A stretch of DNA of 64,000 nucleotides from Chloroflexaceae bacterium (GCA_025057155.1 JANWYD010000014.1:1-64000), one strand, 5' to 3'; counted from the first letter of the stretch, positions 9,554 through 19,475 are shown. The notes: generated by a model from the sequence alone, not told the origin. Numbers and translations: made by a program.

Positions 9554-9610
9554 AGGCGGCAGGGGCGTGGGGAAAGCCAGGCGCCCCATGTTACGCCAAT
9601 TCCTAATACG

Positions 9611-9644
9611 ACAATCCAAAATCCAAAATCTAAAATCCAAAATA
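9611..9644. repeat. GATTTTG heptamer tract
   Basis: About four tandem CCAAAAT-type heptamers (GATTTTG on the other strand) lie between the TerB stop and the M14 start. Similar tracts occur at 10597, 16051, 36455 and 47913. Confidence 0.7.
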
Positions 9645-9647
9645 GTA

Positions 9648-10574
9648 TCATCTCGTGGCGCGGAGTTTGGCCTCGATAAAATGGCGTTGTTCCAGGCGAA
9701 TGGCGCTGGCGATACGGCTGATCATCGCGCTGGCCTCGCTCGAAATCGCGCCCTGGTCGGCGGCGGCAACGGCAAACAGCGCATCGAGGAAGCGGATACG
9801 CTCCTCGACGCTGGTGCCGTCAGCGAAGGCATTGGTGAGGACAAACGGGTCCAGGTGCTCCTTACTCTCGACGATGGCCGCCTCGGCGACCAGCACCGCC
9901 CGGTCGCGGCTGATGCCCCAGCCCTGCTGCAGAGCGGATATGATGCGCTCGCGCTCCTCCTCAGTGACCTGGTCATCAAGATGGGCCAGGCTGGCGAGAA
10001 TGCCGCCGGCGAGGGCCAGGGCGCGCGCCTCGCCAGCAGGGATGCCCAGATCTTCTTCGGGGGCCTTGCCCAGGCGCACGCGCACGGCGTAGTATACCCG
10101 GTTGTTGAGAAACTCGTCCAGGTACTGCTCGCGGTTGGGGCCGGCGGGCTGAAGACCGAGGGCGCGGCGCACGAACCCGCCCAGAGTCGCGAGCGGCCCC
10201 GGGTCGGCCCGTTCTAGAGCGGCGCTGATCTCGGCGGCCACCTGGCGTTCGGCCTCGTGCCGCACGCGATCGGCGGCAAAGAGTCGGTCAAGGGCCTGCA
10301 GCGCCAACTCCCGGTCGCGCGAGCCGCGCATCAGCGCAGCCAGTTCGGCGACCAGCCGCTGGCGTTCTTCGGCTTCTACTGGCGAGTAGAGATAAATATC
10401 GAGTTCGGCCCAGTCCTGCATGGTCAGGGCCATCTCGCCGCTGCCTACCGTCTGGCCCATTTCGGCGAGGAGGTTCTTCAGGCTGTTCACTTCGTCGTGG
10501 GCGAGATGGCCATCGGCCCAGGCAGCAGCGATGACGACCTTGGCCAGGGCCATGGCGAGGAGATGTTTGGGCAT
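9648..10574 (-). CDS. TerB-like (DjlA N-terminal) tandem domain protein
   Basis: A 308-residue, mostly helical cytoplasmic protein with two TerB-type modules. The first begins near residue 8 with the acidic metal-binding loop AAWADGHLAHDE; the second is near the C-terminus (AVAAADQGAISSEASAMISRIASAIRL). A helical linker separates them. TerB domains are found in tellurite-resistance and general envelope-stress systems and can bind Ca2+ or other metals; no other ter genes are nearby, so resistance should not be assumed. The ATG at 10574 follows GGAGGAA. Heptamer repeats flank the gene on both sides. Confidence 0.8.
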   Translation of the reverse strand: MPKHLLAMALAKVVIAAAWADGHLAHDEVNSLKNLLAEMGQTVGSGEMALTMQDWAELDIYLYSPVEAEERQRLVAELAALMRGSRDRELALQALDRLFAADRVRHEAERQVAAEISAALERADPGPLATLGGFVRRALGLQPAGPNREQYLDEFLNNRVYYAVRVRLGKAPEEDLGIPAGEARALALAGGILASLAHLDDQVTEEERERIISALQQGWGISRDRAVLVAEAAIVESKEHLDPFVLTNAFADGTSVEERIRFLDALFAVAAADQGAISSEASAMISRIASAIRLEQRHFIEAKLRATR

Positions 10575-10596
10575 GGGGGCCTGTTCCTCCGGTGGT

Positions 10597-10621
10597 GATT
10601 TTGGATTTTGGATTTTGGATT
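10597..10621. repeat. GATTTTG heptamer tract
   Basis: Three and a half exact tandem GATTTTG units lie upstream of the TerB gene and downstream of the acyl-CoA synthetase. Confidence 0.7.
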
Positions 10622-10749
10622 GCCGTACAGGGTGTGGTGCTTTCGTCTGGGGAGGCGCGAGGAAGGGTTATCTCTTCCCGCGCCTCACGGGTTCCGCTCG
10701 CGGCGTGGGGGCGCTGTGGCGCAGCCAGGACGTGTCTGCTGGCCGCGCC

Positions 10750-12456
10750 TCAGGCTGTGCGCATCGAGGCGGCGGCGCGCAGGTTCAGCTCCTCGATGCT
10801 CTGCTCGCGCATACGGAACTTCTGCACCTTGCCGGTGACGGTCATCGGAAAGCTGTCCACAAACTTGATGTAGCGGGGGATCTTGAAGTGGGCGATCCGC
10901 CCGCGGCAGAACTCGCGGATCTCCTCCTCGTCGGCGGTTTCGCCCGGCTTGAGCTTGATCCAGGCCATGATCTCCTCGCCGTAGCGTTCATCAGGCACGC
11001 CGATCACCTGCACGTCGCTGATCTTGGGATGGGTGTAGAGGAACTCTTCGATCTCGCGGGGATAGACATTTTCTCCGCCGCGGATGATCATATCCTTGAT
11101 CCGCCCGACGATGTTGATGTAGCCCTCCTCATCCATCACTGCCAGATCGCCGGTGTGCATCCAGCCTGCGGCGTCAATCGCCTTGCGCGTGGCTTCCTCG
11201 TTGTTCCAGTAGCCAAGCATCACCGAATAGCCCCGTGTGCACAGCTCGCCGGTCTGGCCGCGGGGCAGCACCCTGCCGGTAACCGGGTCAATGATCTTGA
11301 TCTCGACATGAGGATGCACCTGGCCGACCGTGCCAACCTGCTTCTCCAACGGCGCGCCGATGCGGGTCTGGGTGCTGACCGGGCTGGTCTCGGTCATGCC
11401 GTAGCAGATCTCCACTTCGCGCATGTTCATCAGCGAATGGACCTTGCGCATCACCTCGACCGGGCAGGGCGCGCCGGCCATCACCCCGGTGCGCAGGCTG
11501 CTGAGGTCGAAGCGGCTGAACTCAGGATGGTCGAGTTCGGCGATGAACATGGTTGGCACGCCGAAGAGGGCGGTGGCGCGCTCCTCCTGCACGGCCTGGA
11601 GCACAGCCAGGGGATCGAAGCCCTCGGAGGGGTAGATGATCGTCGCGCCGTGGGTGATGCAGCCGAGGTTGCCCATCACCATGCCGAAGCAGTGGTACAG
11701 CGGCACGGGGATCACCAGGCGATCCTTGTCGGTGAAGCGCATCAGTCGAGCGACGAAGTAGCCATTGTTGAGGATGTTGTGATGGCTGAGCGTCGCGCCT
11801 TTGGGATAGCCGGTCGTGCCGGAGGTGTACTGGATGTTGATCGGGTCGTCGAACTGCTGTTCGGCCTGGCGCGCGGCAAGGTCGGCGGGGCTGACCTGTT
11901 CGGCGACGGCGAGCACGTCGTTCCAGGTGAACATACCGGGGGCCGGTTCGTCGCCAAGGCGGACGACGGTACGCAGCTCGGGCAGGCGCGCCGCTGCCAG
12001 GCGCCCCGGTTGGGCCTGCCGCAACTCGGGCAGCAGCTCGTAGAGCATCGCGCTGTAGTCGGCGCCGCGGAACTGGGGGGCGAAGACCAGGGCGCTACAG
12101 CCAGACTGGTGCAGGGCATACTCGAGTTCGTGGAGGCGGTAGGCCGGGTTGATATTGACCAGGATGGCGCCGATCTTGCTGGTGGCAAGCTGGGTGATGA
12201 GCCATTCGGCGCGGTTGGGCGCCCAGATGCCCACCCGCTCGCCCCTGGCGATCCCCAGGGCCATCAGCCCGCGGGCGCAGCGATCCACTTCGGTCTTCAG
12301 ATCGGCGTAGGTGTAGCACAGGCCCTGCTGGCGCACCACAAGGGCCTCGTTGTCGGGGAAGCGGGCGACAATGGCGTCGAAACAATCGCCGATGGTGATG
12401 CCCAGCAGGGGCACGTCGCTCGTTCCGCTCACGTAGCTCCAGCGCGTAGTCTCCAT
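10750..12456 (-). CDS. Acyl-CoA synthetase (AMP-forming)
   Basis: A 568-residue ANL-superfamily enzyme that activates a carboxylic acid with ATP and CoA. The P-loop-like motif [21 protein letters not shown], the adenylate motif WMHTGDLA, the hinge [24 protein letters not shown] and the catalytic Lys of [14 protein letters not shown] near the C-terminus are all intact. The N-terminus resembles medium/long-chain acyl-CoA synthetases (ACSF2/FadD-like). The start at 12456 is behind GGAGGAG; an open frame extends further upstream through repeat DNA and is not coding. The next gene upstream is an aldehyde dehydrogenase on the same strand, so aldehyde-to-acid-to-CoA flow is plausible but inferred. 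Confidence 0.93.
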   Translation of the reverse strand: METTRWSYVSGTSDVPLLGITIGDCFDAIVARFPDNEALVVRQQGLCYTYADLKTEVDRCARGLMALGIARGERVGIWAPNRAEWLITQLATSKIGAILVNINPAYRLHELEYALHQSGCSALVFAPQFRGADYSAMLYELLPELRQAQPGRLAAARLPELRTVVRLGDEPAPGMFTWNDVLAVAEQVSPADLAARQAEQQFDDPINIQYTSGTTGYPKGATLSHHNILNNGYFVARLMRFTDKDRLVIPVPLYHCFGMVMGNLGCITHGATIIYPSEGFDPLAVLQAVQEERATALFGVPTMFIAELDHPEFSRFDLSSLRTGVMAGAPCPVEVMRKVHSLMNMREVEICYGMTETSPVSTQTRIGAPLEKQVGTVGQVHPHVEIKIIDPVTGRVLPRGQTGELCTRGYSVMLGYWNNEEATRKAIDAAGWMHTGDLAVMDEEGYINIVGRIKDMIIRGGENVYPREIEEFLYTHPKISDVQVIGVPDERYGEEIMAWIKLKPGETADEEEIREFCRGRIAHFKIPRYIKFVDSFPMTVTGKVQKFRMREQSIEELNLRAAASMRTA

Positions 12457-12580
12457 ACTGACGCTCCTCCGCGTGGCTTCTTCGCCACGGATATGGGTGC
12501 GATGCGATGTGGGTGCAGGTAGTGTACCGCATCTCGGAGGGTTATGCCAGTGTGTTGAGGCATGAGCGGGGGGCGGAGCA

Positions 12581-12683
12581 ATACCAGGCTCGCGTAGACG
12601 CTTGCGAATTGAAGGGCGGCGCGACGGCTTCACAGGCGCTTCCGCCGAGACTCGTTCCGCGAGCGTCCGCACGAACCTGGTAT
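12581..12683. repeat. Family D inverted-repeat element, copy 1
   Basis: A 103-bp element bounded by imperfect 22-bp inverted repeats: ATACCAGGCTCGCGTAGACG at the left end, and a right end whose complement reads ATACCAGGTTCGTGCGGACG. A second, left-truncated copy is at 29412. No coding capacity. It sits in the 425-bp gap upstream of the acyl-CoA synthetase. Confidence 0.65.
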
Positions 12684-12685
12684 AC

Positions 12686-12773
12686 GTCCTCACCCTTCCC
12701 CGCCTCGCTGCGCTCGGCGCCCCCTCCTTCTCCAGCCGGAGTGGAGAGGGAGGGGCCGGGGGAGGGTGAGGAT
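12686..12773. repeat. Family E palindromic repeat
   Basis: An 88-bp imperfect palindrome running from GTCCTCACCCTTCCCC to GGGGGAGGGTGAGGAT, with the core GCCTCGCTGCGCTCGGCGCC. The same sequence flanks the family A elements at 22372, 26787 and 51858, which appear to have inserted into it. Confidence 0.6.
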
Positions 12774-12881
12774 CACGGGTCACAAAAGGAAAAGCGATGT
12801 TCCTGGGAGGACCGCGTCCTCCCAGATCCTCCCGCGAGCCCGGAGACGCGGGGCAACCCGGTTGCCCCGCGTCTCCAGGCC

Positions 12882-14432
12882 CTATGCATGATCCTCGTGT
12901 TCGGGGGGCAGCAGGGCGTCCCACCAGATTTTGCCGGAGCGTTTCTGCTGGAAATCCACGTGGATATGTTTGGGTTCGGTGTATTCGAGCATGCCCGCCA
13001 CGCCCATCTCGCGCCCGATGCCGCTCTCCTTGAAGCCGCCAAAGGGCGCGTAGGGGTTGAGCATGTGGTGGTCATTGATCCAGATAGTGCCGGCGCGCAG
13101 GCGCCTGGCGACCTCGATGGCCTGCTGCACGTCGCGCGACCAGACCGAGGCGGCCAGGCCGTACATCGTATCGTTGGCCATGGTAATAGCGTCGCCGATC
13201 TCATCATAGCGAATCACGGCCAGCACGGGGCCGAAGATCTCCTCCTGGGCCAGGCGCGAGCGGTTGTCCACGTGGGTAAAGATGGTCGGTTCGAGGTACG
13301 GCCCCTTTTCGAACAGCTCGCCAACGGGTCGCCCGCCGCCGATGGCCAGGCGTGCGCCCTCTTCGCGTCCGATGCGGATGTAATTTTCCACCCGTTCGCG
13401 GTGGGCAAAGCTGATCAGCGGTCCAATGTCGGTATCGAGTTCCAGTGGATCGCCGATGCGCAACTGGCGCGTGCGGGCGACCATGCGCTCGACCACCTCG
13501 TCGTACATTGAACTGTGGACAAAGCAGCGCGTGCCGGCCTCGCAGAGCTGCCCGGCGTGGTAAAACATGGCGAACAGCGCGCCGTCAATCGCCTTGTCGA
13601 GGTCGGCGTCGGGGAGCAGGATGGTTGGCGACTTGCCGCCCAGTTCGAGGGTGACCTTCTTGATATGCGGCGCGGCGAGGGCCATAATGCGCCGGCCCAC
13701 CTCGGTGGAGCCGGTAAAGGCGACTTTGTCAACTTTCGGATGCGCCACCAGGTAATCGCCGATGCTGCCGCCGGGGCCGGTGATCATGTTGAGCGTGCCG
13801 CGGGGCAGCAGGCCGGTCTCGTCAATCATACGGACCAGCTCGATGGAAGTGAGCGGAGCCTGGGTTGCCGGTTTGAACACCACGGTGTTGCCGGTGGCCA
13901 GGGCCGGGCCGAGCTTCCACACGGCCATGCAGAAGGGGTAGTTCCAGGGGATAATCTGCGCGCAGACGCCGAAGGGATCGCGCCAGACAAAGCTCCAGGT
14001 GAGAGTGGGGAAGTCGTTCCAGGGCAGCGGCTCGTAGGGCGAGCGCCGGGCCAGTTCGGCGAAGACGCGCATCATGTGCAGGCCGAGGGGGATGTCGTTG
14101 TAGGTGGTCTTGCGGATGGGCACGCCGACGTCGCGGCTCTCCAGCTCGGCCAGTTCAAAAGCGCGCTCTTCCATCACATCGGCGATCTTGTGCAGGATGC
14201 GGGCGCGCTCGAAGTGGGGGGTGTGCGGCCAGGGGCCGTTGTCGAAGGCATTGCGCGCTGCTGCCACGGCCCGATCCACATCCGCGGTGCTGGCGCTGGC
14301 GACCCGGGCGATCAGCCGGCCCGTGGCCGGCTCGGTCACATCGAAGGTCGCGCCGCCCTCCGCGTCGCACCACTCGCCATTGATGAACAACTGGTGGTAC
14401 GGAACATCGGTCTCATGGGTCTCAAGCGCCAT
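12882..14432 (-). CDS. NAD(P)-dependent aldehyde dehydrogenase
   Basis: A 516-residue ALDH-superfamily enzyme oxidising an aldehyde to its acid. The Asn-containing [23 protein letters not shown], cofactor motif [11 protein letters not shown], general-base Glu in [10 protein letters not shown], catalytic Cys in [12 protein letters not shown] and the C-terminal [19 protein letters not shown] are intact. The overall form resembles betaine/aminobutyraldehyde-type ALDHs, but substrate specificity cannot be read from sequence. The ATG at 14432 is preceded by AAAGGAG. It lies 425 bp upstream of the acyl-CoA synthetase on the same strand, with repeats in between. Confidence 0.93.
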   Translation of the reverse strand: MALETHETDVPYHQLFINGEWCDAEGGATFDVTEPATGRLIARVASASTADVDRAVAAARNAFDNGPWPHTPHFERARILHKIADVMEERAFELAELESRDVGVPIRKTTYNDIPLGLHMMRVFAELARRSPYEPLPWNDFPTLTWSFVWRDPFGVCAQIIPWNYPFCMAVWKLGPALATGNTVVFKPATQAPLTSIELVRMIDETGLLPRGTLNMITGPGGSIGDYLVAHPKVDKVAFTGSTEVGRRIMALAAPHIKKVTLELGGKSPTILLPDADLDKAIDGALFAMFYHAGQLCEAGTRCFVHSSMYDEVVERMVARTRQLRIGDPLELDTDIGPLISFAHRERVENYIRIGREEGARLAIGGGRPVGELFEKGPYLEPTIFTHVDNRSRLAQEEIFGPVLAVIRYDEIGDAITMANDTMYGLAASVWSRDVQQAIEVARRLRAGTIWINDHHMLNPYAPFGGFKESGIGREMGVAGMLEYTEPKHIHVDFQQKRSGKIWWDALLPPEHEDHA

Positions 14433-14569
14433 CGCTTTGCTCCTTTGGCGATCCGTGTTATGGGCAGGAAATGCTGCTATGCGTTATCATAACACGCTGC
14501 GTCAAGAGGATGCAAGCGCCAGACTCTGTCGCCCAGGGTTGATGCACAGTCCGCCTCAGACGGGGGATT

Positions 14570-14626
14570 GGGGCGGCGTAGCCGTCCGATACGGTCATTT
14601 TGGGTTGGTTTTGGCGGCTACGCCCC
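14570..14626. terminator. Hairpin 3' of the GH99-like gene
   Basis: GGGGCGGCGTAGCCG at 14570 pairs, with one small bulge, with CGGCTACGCCCC ending at 14626. It lies downstream of the lipoprotein gene (stop at 14706) and upstream of the ALDH start. No strong T-tract is present. Confidence 0.4.
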
Positions 14627-14705
14627 GAAGAGTTCGCCTTAGCCCTGCACTGTCTCCGCCAGAGGGGAGGGTCCGGAAGGGCGCAGCCCTCCCGCATATT
14701 CGCGC

Positions 14706-15917
14706 CTACCGGCCCTGCCGCCAGGCGCGGATGATGCGCAGGTAGAAATCGGCCGGCAGGGGGCGACCGGCGGCGTCGGTGTAGGCCGCCGGGGCGACGG
14801 CGGTGCCTTCCAGCCATTCGTTCCAGGTCTCGATCAGCACCAGGTCGGCGTCTGCGGGCACCGCCGCCAGGCTGGCGCGCAGGAACGCGCCAGGCGCGCG
14901 AGGCCCGCCGCCGGGCGGCAGATCGCGCGGCTGGATGCGCGGCTCGCTGACCCACGGAATGCGCGAATTGTCGAAGCCCGGTCCAACACTGCTCACCTGG
15001 TAGCCGCGCAACTCGCCGGTGTAGGGGCCGTTGAGCGCCGTGCCCCAGCGATAGACGCCGTCGGCCACCTCAGCGGCGGCGGGAAGGCCGGCTGGCGGCG
15101 GTGCGCTCAGCCATGTCTCTTCCAGGATCAGCCACGGTTCCACGCCGAAGTCGGCGGCAAAGGCGCGCTTGACACTGTTCCACAACTCGCCGCCATACCC
15201 GATTTCATCGCAACAAATGGTGGTGTAAGTAATGATGATTGGCCTGCCATTGACCGTCGCCCACATCTCCCGCGGCACCCGCCGGAAGAAGTCGCGGATA
15301 TGCCGGTCGTAGAAAAAGTAGCCGCTGCGCGGATCGCTCACCGGCATCCGCGGCGCGTCCGGGCCTGTCAGGTAGCCGTTTCCCAGATAGTCCTGAAACA
15401 TGCCCTGCTGAGCGGTGGTGTCGAGAAACATCCCGATTCGCATAGGGCGCTCCAGAACGCCGTTCGCCTGAACCAGCAGATTGATGCGATCCTGCCGAAA
15501 CCACGGATGCGGGTGGTCGCCCCAACTCACGGGGAAGACGATGTCAATCCCGGTAGCGGCCATAGTGCGAAGCTCTCGCTCATACCAGTCGTAGTTGTAG
15601 GAGGAATAGCTCGCCCCATCGCGCAGATCGGGGTCATCGGGCAGGGGAGTGATCCAGCCCGGCGGCAGAAAAGGCGTCTGGGTCGGATCACATTCCTGTT
15701 CAGGACAGTTGTACCAGTAGAAGAAGAAGGCGCCGAGCGGGGGCCGGCGTACCGGGGCCGCAGGGGTGGCTCGTGGCGCCACGGGCGTGTTCGGTGCAGG
15801 CGTGACGCTCGCCGGGGCCGTCACCGTCGCCGGTGGCGGCGCGGGTGGAGCAGCACAGGCGGCGAGCGCGAGGATTGCCAGGATGACGAGGATTACGTAG
15901 CGCGTGGTGGTAACCAT
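14706..15917 (-). CDS. GH99/WbsX-like glycosidase-fold lipoprotein
   Basis: A 403-residue exported lipoprotein with lipobox LAAC near residue 20, a Pro/Thr/Ala-rich linker (about 23-58), and a TIM-barrel-like domain beginning GAFFFYWYNCPEQECDP. Features such as YDWYERELRTMAATGIDIVFPVSWGD, RPIIITYT and the C-terminal ETWNEWLEGTAVAP match the GH99/WbsX/DUF5010 group, where the NEWxEG strand carries an acidic catalytic residue. The likely role is action on an extracellular polysaccharide, but the substrate is unknown. No Shine-Dalgarno is seen at 15917, because a family B repeat begins 2 bp upstream and may have displaced the original leader. Confidence 0.75.
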   Translation of the reverse strand: MVTTTRYVILVILAILALAACAAPPAPPPATVTAPASVTPAPNTPVAPRATPAAPVRRPPLGAFFFYWYNCPEQECDPTQTPFLPPGWITPLPDDPDLRDGASYSSYNYDWYERELRTMAATGIDIVFPVSWGDHPHPWFRQDRINLLVQANGVLERPMRIGMFLDTTAQQGMFQDYLGNGYLTGPDAPRMPVSDPRSGYFFYDRHIRDFFRRVPREMWATVNGRPIIITYTTICCDEIGYGGELWNSVKRAFAADFGVEPWLILEETWLSAPPPAGLPAAAEVADGVYRWGTALNGPYTGELRGYQVSSVGPGFDNSRIPWVSEPRIQPRDLPPGGGPRAPGAFLRASLAAVPADADLVLIETWNEWLEGTAVAPAAYTDAAGRPLPADFYLRIIRAWRQGR

Positions 15918-15918
15918 G

Positions 15919-16050
15919 GACTAATGAAGTTCTTTGCTAAACTCACCCCCTCCCCAACCCTCCCCCGGCGGGGGAGGGCGTCCGGCTCCTCCCGCCGACG
16001 GGGTGCTGGGAGGCGGTGGAAAGGCAAGGAAACTTCGTTCACAGACTACA
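15919..16050. repeat. Family B palindromic repeat, copy 2
   Basis: The right end GAAACTTCGTTCACAGACTA is the exact complement of the left end of the copy at 41254. The core is CCCTCCCCAACCCTCCCCC and its complement. It lies between the homoserine dehydrogenase stop and the next gene's start codon. Confidence 0.75.
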
Positions 16051-16081
16051 AATCCAAAATCCAAAATCCACAATTCAAAAT
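16051..16081. repeat. GATTTTG heptamer tract
   Basis: Three to four AATCCAA-type heptamers, slightly degenerate at the end, directly abut the family B repeat and end 4 bases before the homoserine dehydrogenase stop. Confidence 0.65.
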
Positions 16082-16085
16082 CGCA

Positions 16086-17156
16086 TCAGGCGTGCATCTC
16101 CCTCCCGGTGGCGATGATATCCGCCAGGACGGCAGCGGCGGTTACGGCGACGCCGGCGCCCGGCCCGCGAATGATCAGCGGGCGTTCGGCGTAGCGCGCA
16201 GTGGTAAAGCTGAAGAGATTGTCAGGACCACGCAGGTCGGCGAGGGGATGGCCGGCGGGCACGACCTGAAAGCCCACACTGGCGCCTTCAGGCGTGATGC
16301 TGGCAACATAGCGCAAGGCGCCGCCAGCGGCGCGCGCTGCGGCGACGCGTTCGGCCATCGGCGCGTCGAGTTCTTCCAGGCGGGCCATGAACTCGTGCAG
16401 TTCGAGCTGGGCAAACTCGGGCGGATACCACGGCTCCGGGGGGATCCGCTCGATGGTCCAGGGCTGGCCGCAGGTGCGCCCCAGAATGAGGGCCTTGCGC
16501 GCCACGTCCAGGCCGCTCAGGTCGTCGCGGGGATCAGGCTCGGTGTAGCCCAGGGAGTGGGCCTCGCGCAGGGCGACCGACAGGGGCTTGCCGGCTTCCA
16601 GTTCCGTACAGAGGTAGCCCAGGGTGCCGCTCATCACCGCCTCGATGCGTTGCACTTCGTCGCCGGTGTCGAGCAGACTCTGGAGGGTGCCGATGACGGG
16701 CAGCCCGGCGCCCACCGTAGCCTCGTAGCGCGTCGCGCCGTTCTCGGTCAGGGTGCGGAAATCGTGATATGAGGCGCAGAGGGGCTGTTTGTTGGCGGTT
16801 ACCACGCGGTGGCCGAAGCGCACCGCATCGGCCAGGATCACTGTCGTGCCGCCATACGCCGAGACGTCCACGGCGATGCCTGGAGCGGAGATGGGCAGCA
16901 CCCCCAGGCTGCCGCGGCGGGGCGCGCCCTGGTCGGCCAGGGTGCGCCCGGCGGTTTTGGCCTCCAGGATCTCCAGCACCGTCTCTCTGGGTAGCGGAGC
17001 GCCGGAGAAGAACATGCCGGTGCTGTCGGCAATCGCCAGATAGTCAATCGAAAAGCCGTAGCGCCCGATGATAGCATCGTGCTGGGCCAGGATTTGCCGC
17101 GCCAGTTCGCGGCCCACGCTGCCCAGGCCGATCTGGACGAGCTGAATACGTTTCAT
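16086..17156 (-). CDS. hom: Homoserine dehydrogenase
   Basis: A 356-residue NAD(P)-dependent enzyme reducing aspartate semialdehyde to homoserine in Thr/Met synthesis. The Rossmann motif is QIGLGSVGRELA (residues 8-19), ANKQPL carries the conserved Lys, and GTLGYLCTELEAGKPLSVALREAHSLGYTEPDPRDDLSGLDVARK (given here by its start and end pattern) is the classical catalytic segment. There is no ACT domain, so the feedback-inhibited regulatory module is missing. The start codon overlaps the stop of the upstream dehydrogenase by 4 bp (ATGA), indicating translational coupling in a three-gene operon. Confidence 0.9.
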   Translation of the reverse strand: MKRIQLVQIGLGSVGRELARQILAQHDAIIGRYGFSIDYLAIADSTGMFFSGAPLPRETVLEILEAKTAGRTLADQGAPRRGSLGVLPISAPGIAVDVSAYGGTTVILADAVRFGHRVVTANKQPLCASYHDFRTLTENGATRYEATVGAGLPVIGTLQSLLDTGDEVQRIEAVMSGTLGYLCTELEAGKPLSVALREAHSLGYTEPDPRDDLSGLDVARKALILGRTCGQPWTIERIPPEPWYPPEFAQLELHEFMARLEELDAPMAERVAAARAAGGALRYVASITPEGASVGFQVVPAGHPLADLRGPDNLFSFTTARYAERPLIIRGPGAGVAVTAAAVLADIIATGREMHA

Positions 17157-18064
17157 GGCTTCTCAGTGGTATGCTGCGGCACAATCGTCGCGGAGACAGG
17201 CTGGCCGTCTGAGCGTTGTTCCTCCAGGAGCAAGCGGTGCAGAGCGGAGTGGTCGAGTTCGCCGTAGCCGCGGGCCGCCAGCCGTTCGTAGCGTTCCAGG
17301 GTATCGTCGAGGTGCGGGAGGTGCAGGCCCGCGGCATCGGCAAGGTTTCGGGCCAGCCGGAGATCCTTGAGCTGGGTGCTGACCCGCCCTCCCGGCGTGT
17401 AGGCCCGCGCGGCCATACGCGCGCCATGGATCTGCAACACCTTCGAGTCGGCGAAGCCGCCGGCGAGCGCCTGCCGCAGCCGCGACGGGTCCAGGCCGCT
17501 GGCTTCGGCCAGCAGAGTGGCCTCGGCCACGGCTTCGATGGTCAGGCCGACGAGCAACTGGTTGATCACTTTGGCGGTATGACCGGCGCCGGGCCCGCCC
17601 AGATGGGTTACACGGCCCAGGGCCTCCAGCACAGGACGGGCGCGCGCTACATCGGCCTCGTTACCGCCGGCCATAATCGCCAGCGTCCCGTCTGCGGCCC
17701 CTTCCGGGCCGCCCGACACCGGCGCGTCTACCCAGCCGATGCCGCGGCTTGCCAGGCGCGCAGCGTGGACGCGTGAGCGCGCGGGGTCGGAACTGCCCAT
17801 GTCAATAACCAGACGCCCCGGCGGCAGGTATGGCGCCAGGCCCTCCAGCACGGCGTCCACGGCGGGCGAATCGGCAAGCATGAAGATGCAGATGTCAGCA
17901 GCGGCGGCTTCGGCCAGACTCGCGCACAGGGGCAGCCCGGCCACCAGTTCCGGGGCCAGGGGCGAGCGGTTCCATCCGCATACCCGATGGCCGGCGCGGA
18001 GCAGGGTGCGCGCCATCGGACGGCCCATCAGGCCCAGCCCGAGCAGGCTGATCGACTCGCTCAT
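17153..18064 (-). CDS. 3-hydroxyisobutyrate dehydrogenase-family oxidoreductase
   Basis: A 303-residue beta-hydroxyacid dehydrogenase. The N-terminal Rossmann motif is GLGLMGRPMARTL, the substrate-binding motif DAPVSGGPEGAADGTLAIMAGG, and the catalytic Lys lies in GAGHTAKVINQLL. Family members oxidise 3-hydroxyisobutyrate, tartronate semialdehyde, L-threonate or related acids; the position between two homoserine-dehydrogenase-like genes hints at a four-carbon hydroxyacid substrate, but that is inference. It overlaps both neighbours by 4 bp, so all three are one operon. Confidence 0.87.
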   Translation of the reverse strand: MSESISLLGLGLMGRPMARTLLRAGHRVCGWNRSPLAPELVAGLPLCASLAEAAAADICIFMLADSPAVDAVLEGLAPYLPPGRLVIDMGSSDPARSRVHAARLASRGIGWVDAPVSGGPEGAADGTLAIMAGGNEADVARARPVLEALGRVTHLGGPGAGHTAKVINQLLVGLTIEAVAEATLLAEASGLDPSRLRQALAGGFADSKVLQIHGARMAARAYTPGGRVSTQLKDLRLARNLADAAGLHLPHLDDTLERYERLAARGYGELDHSALHRLLLEEQRSDGQPVSATIVPQHTTEKP

Positions 18065-19413
18065 CCGGCGCCTCCGAACGTGCGTTCCATCAGCTTCCGC
18101 ATGCGCACAGCAGGATTGTTCGGCTCATATTGGACATCCTCCCACTGCAGGGCCTGACCGGCGGGGACAGAGTGGCGCAGGGCGAGGTCATGGGCCAGGC
18201 CGATGGGCAGCAGGCCACGCTCCAGCGAGGTGGCCGCGGGCAGCAACTTCCCGTAGACGGTATAGCCTCCCTCGCCATCGAGGCGCTCGCCCGCCGCCAG
18301 GTCGCGCTTGGCCACCGCCACCACGTCGCCGCGGAACGCAGTGGGGCGTCCGGTGGCCTCGCCGCGCAGTCCCACGCGCAGCACGCTCACCGCCAGCTCC
18401 AGACCGATCAGATGATAGGGCCGGTAAAGGGCGGTGTAGCGTCCGCTGGCATCAGTAACCAGGCCGTATTCGGCGAAGCATTGTTTGACATAATCATCGG
18501 GAGCGACAAAGGTAACGAACACCCCCCAGCGCAGATCGCGATACACCGGGCGGCCATCGCGCTCCAGGCTGCTGACCACCTCGACGGTGCCGGGGTGGGC
18601 GAGCTGGCCGCCGTCCGCCTCCGGGCGGCAGATGTGGGGCAGGTCGTCCACGCCGCAGGGAGGGAAGCGCAGTCCATCAGGCTGGGGGGTAAGCCCGCAG
18701 GCGTTGGCGACGGCGGCCATCTCAATCGCCGATTTGGTGCCATCGAGGAACGAGTTGAACATCTTCGGATTGAAGCTGCCCCGGGCCACCCGTTCGGGCG
18801 CCAGGCCGTAATGTTCCCAGACCGTTTCGGGGGTGGAGAAGTGGTAGGCCGGCAGGTAGCGGGCGCCCTTGCCAGCGCAGATCACCTCGAAGCCCGAAAC
18901 ACGGGCCCATTCCACCAGTTCGGCGATCAGGGCGGGCTGATCGCCATAGGCCAGGGAGTAGACCACGCCGGCCTCAGCGGCGCGGCGGGCCAGGATAGGG
19001 CCGGCGAGGGCATCGGCCTCGACGTTAGCCATGACGATATGGCGATGGTAATCAATCGCCAGCAGGCAGTGGGCGATCCCTGCCGCGGGCACGCCCGTGG
19101 CCTCAACAATCACATCCAGGCCCGCAGCGGCAATCAACGCTGCCGCATCATCGCCAACGTGGGTGGCGCCGGTGGCCAGGGCCTCGGCCAGACTGGCGGC
19201 GGCAAAGCGCTCCTCGGGCCAGCCGGCCCGCAGCAAGGCGCCGCGAGCGCGCTCGGGGGCCAGGTCCGCGACACCCAGCACGTGCAGGCCAGGCACGCGG
19301 CGGGCCTGGGCCAGGAACATCGTGCCGAACTTCCCGGCGCCGATCAACCCGACGCGCAAGGGCCGGCCCGCCTCGGCGCGGGCCGCGAGCAGCGAGAGCA
19401 GATCGCCGGACAT
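18061..19413 (-). CDS. Homoserine dehydrogenase-like oxidoreductase with SAF domain
   Basis: A 450-residue protein: an N-terminal NAD(P)-binding domain (RVGLIGAGKFGTMFLAQA, about residues 20-37), a central catalytic-like region (IVMANVEADALAGPIL, YGDQPALIAELVEWAR), and a C-terminal SAF domain (AKRDLAAGERLDGEGGYTVYG...) of the kind found in antifreeze-like sugar enzymes and altronate dehydratases. It is distantly related to homoserine dehydrogenase but should act on a different, possibly sugar-acid, substrate. The ATG at 19413 follows GGGAGC; the open frame upstream overlaps the protease gene and is not used. It is the first gene of the three-gene operon. Confidence 0.78.
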   Translation of the reverse strand: MSGDLLSLLAARAEAGRPLRVGLIGAGKFGTMFLAQARRVPGLHVLGVADLAPERARGALLRAGWPEERFAAASLAEALATGATHVGDDAAALIAAAGLDVIVEATGVPAAGIAHCLLAIDYHRHIVMANVEADALAGPILARRAAEAGVVYSLAYGDQPALIAELVEWARVSGFEVICAGKGARYLPAYHFSTPETVWEHYGLAPERVARGSFNPKMFNSFLDGTKSAIEMAAVANACGLTPQPDGLRFPPCGVDDLPHICRPEADGGQLAHPGTVEVVSSLERDGRPVYRDLRWGVFVTFVAPDDYVKQCFAEYGLVTDASGRYTALYRPYHLIGLELAVSVLRVGLRGEATGRPTAFRGDVVAVAKRDLAAGERLDGEGGYTVYGKLLPAATSLERGLLPIGLAHDLALRHSVPAGQALQWEDVQYEPNNPAVRMRKLMERTFGGAG

Positions 19414-19475
19414 AGGTTGCTCCCATTGCGTAGCTTGCGTGGTTATCCTGATTATCCCATAGTGTCGCCGATGCT

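Noticed and set aside
9648..10574. TerB gene as evidence for a tellurite-resistance operon.
   Set aside because: No other ter genes nearby; TerB domains occur in many unrelated contexts.
10420..12522. A 700-residue plus-strand frame opposite the acyl-CoA synthetase.
   Set aside because: Antisense shadow; the minus strand keeps all ANL-enzyme motifs.
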